Below are positions 1 through 5,510 of a DNA stretch of 5,510 bases, piece after piece. The notes under the pieces were generated by a model. That model was given only the letters and a program-made list of their open reading frames with translations. It made no database searches and was not told the DNA's origin. Both the position numbers and the translations under genes were made by a program. Source of the DNA: Gemmatimonadota bacterium (GTDB taxonomy: Bacteria; Latescibacterota; UBA2968; UBA8231); contig JAPOZF010000517.1 in the NCBI GenBank assembly GCA_026706165.1, forward strand, positions 1-5,510, written 5' to 3'. Position 1 is the first letter of the stretch; each line of letters opens with the position of its first letter.

Positions 1-674
1 TCGTCAAGAAAGTAGGGAACGACCTCCCCGACCCGCGGATAGACCTTCCCGCTTTCCTCGGTGCTCCCCAGGTCATGGTGCCGGACCCCCTGCAGGCGAC
101 CGACGCCTGGGTGAACACCGCCTGGCTCGGGTACGACGTGAAGCCGCTGCCCGACCTCCATGTCGGCAACAAGCTGAAACACGAGGTCTACCGGCAGAAG
201 GGCGACGCGGGGTCGCGGGACAACCCCCGTTTCTTCGGGTTGGTCAACAAGGCTGAGTACGTCTTTTCGGTTGGGAAGGTGACGATGCGCCCGCGTCTCA
301 AGTACGAGGTGTTCAGAGAAGTGCCGTACTCCCGGTTGCGGGAGAAACGCCAGTGGATGCGGGAGATGGGAACGCTGCTGCTGAGGTTCCCGGTACTGTG
401 GGGATCTTCCGTGGAGGCCGGGATCGAGCAGGTGTTCCACAGCGACCTGGAAACGCAGGAGGAGGACCTGGAGATCGGAGACCGGACCGGCGACCTCAGC
501 CAGACCGTGCTCGCCCTGCAGCTTTCGACCCGAAGCTCCTACCTGGGCTACCGGTCGATAACACATGTCGGATTGCGGTGGGACCGCAACAGCTTCGAGC
601 GCCGGGAAGCCGCCAACCAGATCGCCACAGGCAGCATTCTGTTCGTCAGCGTCTTCGCGGGTCTCAGGGACTGA
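1..674 (+). CDS. C-terminal part of a putative outer-membrane beta-barrel protein (5' end outside window)
   Basis: The frame is open from the first complete codon (base 3) to TGA at 672-674, giving about 223 residues. No start is convincing: the ATG at 75 has no clear ribosome binding site and the frame continues upstream of it, so this is the 3' end of a longer gene. The protein shows a series of amphipathic strands with alternating hydrophobic and polar or charged residues (for example KLKHEVY, PRLKYEVF, SVEAGIEQVF, ITHVGLRWD), separated by charged turns such as DLETQEEDLEIGD. It ends in the strand GSILFVSVFAGLRD. There are no hydrophobic helices and no cysteines. This pattern is typical of transmembrane beta-barrels, with the last strand near the C-terminus. 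I cannot name the family; a TonB-receptor-like or PorP-like barrel is possible but unproven. It lies 31 bases before the next gene on the same strand, so co-transcription is likely. Confidence 0.75.
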   Translation, partial: VKKVGNDLPDPRIDLPAFLGAPQVMVPDPLQATDAWVNTAWLGYDVKPLPDLHVGNKLKHEVYRQKGDAGSRDNPRFFGLVNKAEYVFSVGKVTMRPRLKYEVFREVPYSRLREKRQWMREMGTLLLRFPVLWGSSVEAGIEQVFHSDLETQEEDLEIGDRTGDLSQTVLALQLSTRSSYLGYRSITHVGLRWDRNSFERREAANQIATGSILFVSVFAGLRD

Positions 675-691
675 AGGCGGCCGGCGTGTAC

Positions 692-697
692 AAGGAG
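692..697 (+). promoter_or_regulatory. Shine-Dalgarno site for the discoidin/FlgD-domain gene
   Basis: AAGGAG lies 8 bases before the ATG at 706. It fixes the start there rather than at in-frame codons further upstream, which would overlap the preceding gene and put a non-signal sequence in front of a good signal peptide. Confidence 0.85.
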
Positions 698-705
698 TCG
701 AGGTC

Positions 706-3252
706 ATGAAAGTATCGCGGGATCAGGTCCTATGGTATCTGCCGGTGGTGGCCTTTGCCGTTCTGCTCGTGGGTAAGGGTCCGGCCGGGGCGCAGGACGG
801 GTTCGTGCTGCGGGGGGACCGCATCGAGGTCAGCGGCGCGTCGACCTGGCGGGAATGGAACCTGCCGCTGGGGACGGTCACGGTCGACTCGCGCGGGGTG
901 GTTCCCAACTTCGTGCTCCAGGATCACAAGGCCAGTCTCGACGCCAGGGAGGACCCGCTCGATCCGGAGGCGGAAGAGAGGGGGGGAACCAGCGCCGCCG
1001 GCTCGAACCTTTCCCGGGCATCCGGGGTGCTCGACGGAAACCGATCCACTTTCTGGGAGCCCGACCTCGACCTCGCTCCCGAAACCTGGTGGGTGGAGGT
1101 CGACCTCGGGCGTGCGGTATCCGCCCGCCGCATCACCCTGCGCTTCGTCGACGAGGAGCTGGGCGATCCGTTCCTGCAGTTCAAAGTCATGGTTTCGAGC
1201 GGCGGTACCATTGCCCTCAGCAAACAGACGCTCTTCCGCCAGGTAGGCCGGACCGAGAAGCCCAACCGCAGCCAGCGGGAGTTCAGTTTCGATATCGGGC
1301 CCGGGGAAAAGGCCGACCCCGGCTGGGAGGGAGACGTGGTCCGCTTCGTTCAGGTGCTGGTCACCGGCAGCCGCCTGGGAAAGGCGGAGAGTATTCCCCG
1401 GGAAGAGTTCGAGGCCCTGCCGCAGGACCTGAGGGGGGACATCGAGTATTTCGGCCGCAGCCGCACGGGCCGCGAGTGGCAGGTCGACGAGGCGACCTAC
1501 GAGCTCCTCGGCGCCGAAGAACGGGGGGGGCTCCGGTTCTACCGCCGGGAACGGCCCCGCCTTGCCGAGCTGGAGGTCTGGACCTTCGGGGAGAATACCG
1601 CCCTCGGCACGATCGAGCGCGGGGGCAGCGTCGAGGGGCCGCGTTCGAGCGAATTCCGCACGGTCGACGGGGACTTCCTCTCGGCCTACGAGGTCGTCGA
1701 TGGGGTCGGGCGCGCCCTTCCCGACCCCCTGGGTCGCATTGTCTACGATCTCGGGTCCTTCTACTGGCTGGACCGGATCCGGACCTTGTTCGGCAGCGGC
1801 CGCAGACGGGTGCTGACCACCTGGCGCCTGTACATCTCGGATGGAAGCCTGGCGCCGGACGGCACCCTGCTGTGGCAGCAGCTCGATGAAAGACGGAACG
1901 CCGGCAACGACGGGAGCGCGGCCGCGATGTGGAACGAGAAGCAGTTCCCGCTTTCGAAGGTGCGGTTCATCCAGTACGAGTACGAAATCCGTGAAATCCC
2001 CCGCTCGGGGCACGGACGCGAGGTGCCGATCCGCGAGATCCAGAGCTACGGACGAGGGTACCAGCCGGAGGTGGAGGTCGAGTCCCCCCTGATCGACCTG
2101 GGAACACTGAGAAACCTGACGACCATCCACTGGGAGGCCGACGAGCCGCCGGGAACCCGGATCGAGATCTCGACGCGCACCGGGAACGAGACCGAGGTCC
2201 TCCAGCGCTTTTTCCGCAAGGACGGAACCGAGCTGACCGAGCGGGAATACAACGGCCTCCCCAAGTCGTTCAAGGGCGAGATCAAGGAACTCCTCATTCC
2301 CGGGGCGGACTGGAGCGAGTGGAGCAAGCCGGTCGAGAACTCCGGCGACAGGGTGGTGTCGCCCTCGCCACGGCAGTTTCTGAAAATCCGCGCCCGTCTG
2401 GTCTCCGACGATCCCGACCTGTTCGCCACCCTCCGGGAACTGTCGATCCGGTTCACCAACGCCTGGGTCGAACGGGCTCTCGGGGAGGTCTATCCCACCG
2501 AGCTCCCCGACCTCGGGGAGGTCTCTCCGGTGACCCTCTACCTGCGTCCCGACCGCGGCCGGTCCAGCCGCGGCATCGACGAGATCCTGGTGGTCAGCAC
2601 CGGCGAGGTCCCGCTCACCCTGAACTCTCTGCGCCTGGGATCCGGCCCGGATATCGCCGCCGGGGGCGGAGAGGAGCAGGAGAACTTCGAAGTGATCCCG
2701 ACGGAGGCGGATTCCCTGTGGATCCGCCTGCCCGCGGTCGTCGGGCGCAACCAGATCGCCGCCCTCGACATGAGCACCGTCATCTTCGGCCAGGGCACGG
2801 CGTTGTCGGCCAGCGTCGGCAACACCAGCTCTCCCGGCAGCTGGCAGCGCGTCGATCCCGACCAGCAGGCAGTGGAGGAGATCCACAGCGGGGTACTTCA
2901 GATTCTCACCCCGCCGGGCGACCCCCAGGTAGGGGAACTGCGGATGAGCTCCGAGGCGGTGACGCCAAACGGCGACGGGGTCAACGACGTGATGACCCTC
3001 GATTTCCGCGTGCTGCGGGTGGACGGTGAGAGCGAGGTTCGCATCGCGGTGTTCGACCTGTCCGGGAAGCGCCTCTGGGAGGACGTGCACCTGCGCACCC
3101 GGGCGAGCGGATCCTACCGGGTGCAATGGGGGGGCGTCGACGAAACAGGTTCCCTGCTGGCGCCCGGTGTGTACCTGCTTCGGGTCGAGGTGGACGCGGC
3201 TCGGGAGGCCGGCGGCACCGAAGCCCTGCGCCCGGTGTACGTCGCCTACTGA
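706..3252 (+). CDS. Secreted multidomain surface protein: discoidin-like regions, WSEWS-type Ig-like domain, FlgD-like C-terminal domain
   Basis: The ATG at 706 follows AAGGAG and gives 848 residues ending at TGA 3250-3252. Residues 1 to about 30 form a Sec signal peptide: MKVSR, a hydrophobic stretch, then an AGA-QD-type cleavage region. Residues about 95-310 look discoidin-like (F5/8 type C): VLDGNRSTFWEP at 108-119, then WWVEVDLG at 128-135, a strand near VRFVQV, and a closing ELEVWTFGEN. A second discoidin-like region (about 326-465) has VVDG at 330-333, a YDLG strand at 347-350 and VRFIQ. Residues 466-585 form an Ig-like domain with WEADEPPGT (476-484), RTGNE and WSEWS (536-540). Residues about 590-740 are beta-rich and unassigned. 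The C-terminus (about 746-848) has TPNGDGVND (753-761), then a VFDLSGKRLWE strand and APGVYLLRVEV, the hallmarks of FlgD-like Ig domains, related in pattern to type IX cargo domains. There are no membrane helices after the signal. Discoidin domains usually bind glycans or surfaces, so a role in adhesion or surface assembly is inferred. No catalytic motif was seen. Confidence 0.9.
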   Translation: MKVSRDQVLWYLPVVAFAVLLVGKGPAGAQDGFVLRGDRIEVSGASTWREWNLPLGTVTVDSRGVVPNFVLQDHKASLDAREDPLDPEAEERGGTSAAGSNLSRASGVLDGNRSTFWEPDLDLAPETWWVEVDLGRAVSARRITLRFVDEELGDPFLQFKVMVSSGGTIALSKQTLFRQVGRTEKPNRSQREFSFDIGPGEKADPGWEGDVVRFVQVLVTGSRLGKAESIPREEFEALPQDLRGDIEYFGRSRTGREWQVDEATYELLGAEERGGLRFYRRERPRLAELEVWTFGENTALGTIERGGSVEGPRSSEFRTVDGDFLSAYEVVDGVGRALPDPLGRIVYDLGSFYWLDRIRTLFGSGRRRVLTTWRLYISDGSLAPDGTLLWQQLDERRNAGNDGSAAAMWNEKQFPLSKVRFIQYEYEIREIPRSGHGREVPIREIQSYGRGYQPEVEVESPLIDLGTLRNLTTIHWEADEPPGTRIEISTRTGNETEVLQRFFRKDGTELTEREYNGLPKSFKGEIKELLIPGADWSEWSKPVENSGDRVVSPSPRQFLKIRARLVSDDPDLFATLRELSIRFTNAWVERALGEVYPTELPDLGEVSPVTLYLRPDRGRSSRGIDEILVVSTGEVPLTLNSLRLGSGPDIAAGGGEEQENFEVIPTEADSLWIRLPAVVGRNQIAALDMSTVIFGQGTALSASVGNTSSPGSWQRVDPDQQAVEEIHSGVLQILTPPGDPQVGELRMSSEAVTPNGDGVNDVMTLDFRVLRVDGESEVRIAVFDLSGKRLWEDVHLRTRASGSYRVQWGGVDETGSLLAPGVYLLRVEVDAAREAGGTEALRPVYVAY

Positions 3253-3369
3253 GCCGGGCAGGAAGGTCTCCGCAACGCACCGGGCCCAAAGCCGGGGCCA
3301 CCCCTCTGCTCGGCGCACAGTTTCCTGCTTTCTGCAAGCTGGCCGTCCGATCGTCTTCCCGGGGGAGGA

Positions 3370-3401
3370 GGGAGGCTTTCCGGGGCCTCCCGGGGTTTGT
3401 T
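3370..3401 (+). terminator. GC-rich hairpin between the two complete genes: weak terminator or 5' leader structure
   Basis: GGGAGGC (3370-3376) and GCCTCCC (3385-3391) form a perfect 7-bp stem with an 8-base loop, TTTCCGGG. It is followed by GGGG and then TTTGTT rather than a clean T-run, so as an intrinsic terminator it is poor. The stem lies 118 bases after the upstream stop codon and 68 bases before the next start. It could end the first operon, or be a leader structure of the lipoprotein gene. No promoter with recognisable -35 and -10 boxes could be assigned in 3253-3459. Confidence 0.3.
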
Positions 3402-3447
3402 CCGGTTGCAATTCCCGCATCCATCAGAGAGCCAGCCGAAAACGCTT

Positions 3448-3454
3448 GGGAGGA
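3448..3454 (+). promoter_or_regulatory. Shine-Dalgarno site deciding a GTG start for the propeller lipoprotein
   Basis: GGGAGGA ends 5 bases before the GTG at 3460. It supports GTG 3460 over the in-frame TTG at 3397, which has no well-spaced site and would add about 21 residues ahead of the lipoprotein signal sequence. Confidence 0.75.
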
Positions 3455-3459
3455 TTGCG

Positions 3460-5256
3460 GTGCAAGCGAAGGTCGTCCTGCTCGTCCTGCTGGGCGCCTG
3501 CGGTCAGGCACCCGAACCCCCATCGAGCGATGTGCGGGAATCTCTGCGTGATTCCGGGGAAGGATCTCGCTCCCCGGATTCTTCTGACAGCGGGGAAGTT
3601 CCCACGGAGAGCGCTTCAGGCGCTCCGCCGCAACCCGCCCCATCCTCTCCTGCGAATGCGGGAAAGGCCCCCTTTCGATTCGCCGACGCCAGCGCCGGAA
3701 GCGGCCTTGAGTTCGTCAACGTCTCGGGCAGCAGGGACCAGGATTACGTCCTCGAGTCGATGTCGACGGCCGCGGCCTTCGCCGACTACGACGGAGACGG
3801 GTTCCTCGACCTGTTCGCCGTCAACGGGACGCGCCTCACCGGCACTGCCGAAGGGGCCGGGAACCGGCTTTTCCGCAATGAACCGGACCCGAAAGAAGGG
3901 AGTGGATCGGCGCGGAGATTCCGGGAAGTCGAGGCCGGTCTCGGCCCCTCCGGCTGGGGCATGGGGTGCGCTGCCGGCGACTACGACAACGACGGCGACG
4001 TCGATTTCCATGTCACCTACTGGGGTCCCAACCGGCTCTACCGCAACGACGGCGGGGATTTCGCCGAGGTGGCCGCCAGCGCCGGGGTGGCCGACCGGGG
4101 TTGGGGGTCGAGCGCCGCGTTCGCGGACCTGGACGCTGACGGGCTCCTCGACCTGTACGTGACCAACTACCTCGAGTTCGACCTGGAGAGACCGCCCGGG
4201 GGCGGCGGCAAGTGCCTCTACAAGGGCCTGAACGTCTTCTGCGGGCCGGCCTACGCCCCCAGACAACGGGACCGGCTCTACCGCAACGAGGGCGGAGGAA
4301 CCTTCGCCGACGTCAGCGCCGCGGCCGGGGTAGAGGCCCACCGCCTGCCGGGACTGGGGGTGGTCTTCGGCGACTTCGACGGCGACGCCGACCAGGACAT
4401 CTACGTCGCCAACGACGGAGAGCCCAACCTGCTGTTCCGCAACGACGGCGGCTGGCGGTTCGCCGAGATCGCGAGAACCGCCGGTGCCGCGTACAGCCTC
4501 GACGGCATGGCGCAGGCGAGCATGGGGGTGCATGCCGGGGACTTCGACAATGACGGCGACCTCGATCTGTTCACCACCAACTTCTCGGACGAGTACAACA
4601 CCCTCTACCGCAACGGCGGGGGCGGCAGCTTCGAAGACGCCACCGGGGAGGCGGGCCTCGGGGAAAACGCGCTGCCGTTCCTCGGCTGGGGGACCGGCTT
4701 CGTCGACTTCGACAACGACGGCTGGCTCGACCTGTTCGTCGCCAACGGCCACCTCCACCCGGAACTGGACCGGAGCTTTCTCGGGCTGTTCTACGCCCAG
4801 CGCAACCTGTTGTACCACAACCGGGGCGGCCGCTTCGTCGAGGTCGGGGCCGGCAGCGGCGGCGTCTGGAGCATCGAGAAGGTGAGCCGGGCGGCTGCCG
4901 TGGGAGACTACGACAACGACGGCGACGCCGACCTGTTCGTCATGAACCTGAACGACACCCCGACCTTGCTGCGCAACGACAGCGGCGGCGGCAGCGGCTG
5001 GCTCGGTCTGCGGCTGACGGGAACGGAGAGCAACCGCGACGCCATCGGCGCCCGCGTGAAGGTGCGCGGCGGCGGAATGGAGCAGGTGCGCGAGGTGCAG
5101 AGGGGCTACAGCTTCCAGGCGCAGAACGACCCGCGCCTGCTCTTCGGACTGGGCGGCGGGAAGGTCGGGGAGGTGGAGATCCTGTGGCCGTCGGGCCGGC
5201 GGCAGCTCATCGCCGATCCCCCTCCCGGCCGCTACCTGAAGGTGCGCGAGCCGTGA
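3460..5256 (+). CDS. FG-GAP/VCBS-repeat beta-propeller lipoprotein with C-terminal ASPIC/UnbV domain (CRTAC1-like)
   Basis: The GTG at 3460 gives 598 residues ending at TGA 5254-5256. The N-terminus MQAKVVLLVLLGAC is a very short lipoprotein signal with lipobox LGAC and lipidation at Cys14. Residue +2 is Gly, not Asp, which in Proteobacteria would favour the outer membrane. Residues 15-70 are a Ser/Pro/Gly/Glu-rich tether. Seven DxDxDG-type calcium loops start at residues 109, 174, 223, 305, 361, 416 and 483. Most are followed by an LYRN or LFRN strand with GG and an F-x-(D/E)-V/A motif, as in FG-GAP/VCBS repeats of integrin-alpha-type propellers. The fourth reads DFDGDADQD, with Ala in place of the usual Gly. 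Cys252 and Cys261 lie in an insert (CLYKGLNVFCGP) of a kind common in this family and may form a disulfide. Residues about 525-598 are the ASPIC/UnbV domain: IGARVKV, GYSFQAQNDPR, FGLG (562-565) and WPSG (576-579). The product is probably a calcium-stabilised binding protein on the envelope. The ligand is unknown and no enzyme motif is visible. Confidence 0.93.
   Translation: MQAKVVLLVLLGACGQAPEPPSSDVRESLRDSGEGSRSPDSSDSGEVPTESASGAPPQPAPSSPANAGKAPFRFADASAGSGLEFVNVSGSRDQDYVLESMSTAAAFADYDGDGFLDLFAVNGTRLTGTAEGAGNRLFRNEPDPKEGSGSARRFREVEAGLGPSGWGMGCAAGDYDNDGDVDFHVTYWGPNRLYRNDGGDFAEVAASAGVADRGWGSSAAFADLDADGLLDLYVTNYLEFDLERPPGGGGKCLYKGLNVFCGPAYAPRQRDRLYRNEGGGTFADVSAAAGVEAHRLPGLGVVFGDFDGDADQDIYVANDGEPNLLFRNDGGWRFAEIARTAGAAYSLDGMAQASMGVHAGDFDNDGDLDLFTTNFSDEYNTLYRNGGGGSFEDATGEAGLGENALPFLGWGTGFVDFDNDGWLDLFVANGHLHPELDRSFLGLFYAQRNLLYHNRGGRFVEVGAGSGGVWSIEKVSRAAAVGDYDNDGDADLFVMNLNDTPTLLRNDSGGGSGWLGLRLTGTESNRDAIGARVKVRGGGMEQVREVQRGYSFQAQNDPRLLFGLGGGKVGEVEILWPSGRRQLIADPPPGRYLKVREP
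3784..4932 (+). repeat. Seven coding repeats of a DxDxDG-type calcium-loop unit (propeller blades)
   Basis: The repeats lie inside the lipoprotein gene. Successive loops are 65, 49, 82, 56, 55 and 67 codons apart, so they are diverged blades of one fold, not recent DNA duplications. Short stretches are nevertheless near-identical at DNA level, notably versions of GGCTCTACCGCAACGA near 4035 and 4274 with related copies near 4434 and 4603. The long 82-codon interval holds the cysteine-containing insert. Confidence 0.85.
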
Positions 5257-5373
5257 CCGGCCCCGGTCAGCAGCTTGCACCGGTCTCCAACCACCCCGGA
5301 TGACGAAGCGGGCTTGACGTCTGCGGCGTAGGCGGGCAGCGCGTTCGCTCAGCGCTCCCGGAAGGCTCCGCAG

Positions 5374-5510
5374 GTGTTCGAACAGACACAGCCCGTCGGA
5401 CCATTCGGCCAGCTGCCGGTGTTCCTGCTCAACAGTTCCGCCCTCCTTTCAAGGAAAAGTGAATACGCGGTGCGACCGCGCCGTCCGGCCTCGATCAAGG
5501 AGCCGGAGGC
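5374..5510 (+). CDS. Possible start of a further gene, running off the window (hypothetical)
   Basis: A frame opens after TAG 5329-5331 and stays open to the window end. Its first GTG, at 5374, has GGAAGG (5360-5365) 8 bases upstream. It would encode at least 45 residues, beginning MFEQTQPVGPFGQLPVF and later containing SRKSEYAVRPRRP. By my hand count GC is roughly 67%, 47% and 73% at codon positions 1, 2 and 3; third-highest and second-lowest is the usual coding pattern in GC-rich genomes. Against it, the stretch is short, no family is recognised, and the opposite strand also has long open frames here. Treat it as a candidate only. Confidence 0.3.
   Translation, partial: MFEQTQPVGPFGQLPVFLLNSSALLSRKSEYAVRPRRPASIKEPE

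Noticed and set aside
565..705. N-terminal extension of the discoidin/FlgD protein to an upstream ATG at 565
   Set aside because: It would overlap the end of the barrel gene by 110 bases, has no matching ribosome binding site, and would bury the signal peptide.
3253..3330. Resemblance to a class I cyclic-di-GMP (GEMM) riboswitch around CAACGCACCGGGCCCAAAGCC
   Set aside because: Only fragments resemble the motif. The conserved CAGGGCAAACC part and the GGTAGCCGGGTTACC-like tetraloop-receptor part are absent.
730..3420. 896-codon open frame on the - strand covering nearly all of the discoidin/FlgD gene
   Set aside because: It is in exact codon register with the + gene and is open only because that gene lacks TTA, CTA and TCA codons after residue 9. 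Its product is rich in Pro, Arg, His and Gly with no domain pattern, while the + strand has a signal peptide, a ribosome binding site and clear domains.
3406..3434. TTGCAA at 3406-3411 as a -35 box for the lipoprotein gene
   Set aside because: At 17-base spacing the -10 position reads GAGCCA, which does not resemble TATAAT. No sigma-54 pattern was found either.
3397..3459. TTG start for the lipoprotein
   Set aside because: No well-spaced Shine-Dalgarno; the GTG at 3460 has GGGAGGA and places the hydrophobic core directly at the N-terminus. Kept only as an alternative because the resulting signal is short.
5256..5267. ACCGG-CC-CCGGT inverted repeat overlapping the lipoprotein stop codon as a terminator
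   Set aside because: The loop is only 2 bases with a short stem and no following T-run.
3616..5280. 554-codon open frame on the - strand opposite the propeller lipoprotein
   Set aside because: It has the same register effect. The Val/Ala/Glu-rich low-complexity product is the antisense of the Asp-rich calcium loops.
5349..5432. 27-residue cysteine-rich peptide on the - strand (TTG start after AAAGGAGG, with CVCSNTC), possibly a modified-peptide precursor, or selenocysteine read-through at its TGA
   Set aside because: The frame is open upstream to the window edge, so the start is arbitrary. No modification or transport gene is nearby, no selenocysteine-insertion hairpin was identified, and the composition looks like an off-frame reading.
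5497..5510. AAGGAG at 5497-5502 as the ribosome binding site of a gene starting just past the window
   Set aside because: The spacing would match that of the gene at 706, but no start codon is visible in the window and the bases also read as IKEPE in the candidate frame from 5374.

Overview
The window is GC-rich and all confident genes lie on the + strand. It holds the end of one gene, two complete genes and a short ambiguous tail. All three proteins look exported to the cell envelope or surface: an outer-membrane beta-barrel, a large secreted discoidin/Ig protein with a FlgD-like C-terminal domain, and a lipid-anchored beta-propeller of the FG-GAP/ASPIC (CRTAC1-like) type. This points to a diderm bacterium. 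FlgD-like Ig domains with a TPNGDGVND motif, discoidin modules and CRTAC1-like proteins are frequent in FCB-group and related high-GC lineages (Gemmatimonadota, Eisenbacteria, Latescibacteria, Acidobacteriota and similar). The sequence alone does not fix the phylum.

Layout. (1) Positions 1-674: the C-terminal ~223 residues of a beta-barrel protein whose start lies upstream. (2) After 31 bases with an AAGGAG Shine-Dalgarno, positions 706-3252: an 848-residue secreted protein with a signal peptide, two discoidin-like regions, a WSEWS-type Ig-like domain, a beta-rich spacer and a FlgD-like C-terminal domain. Genes 1 and 2 probably form an operon. (3) Positions 3253-3459: 207 bases of non-coding DNA with a GC-rich hairpin whose CCTCCC arm could also pair with the next gene's ribosome binding site. 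(4) Positions 3460-5256: a 598-residue lipoprotein with a Ser/Pro/Gly-rich tether, seven DxDxDGxxD-type calcium-loop motifs (a likely seven-bladed propeller) and a C-terminal ASPIC/UnbV domain. (5) Positions 5257-5510: a tail with no confident gene. The best candidate is the start of a + strand gene at GTG 5374 that runs off the window.

How they may work together: the barrel and the discoidin protein are plausibly made together and may be functionally paired (a surface protein and its outer-membrane partner), by loose analogy with barrel genes next to type IX secretion cargo in Bacteroidota. This is inference. The propeller lipoprotein fits an envelope-exposed, calcium-stabilised binding role. 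No RNA gene, CRISPR array, insertion sequence or tRNA was seen.
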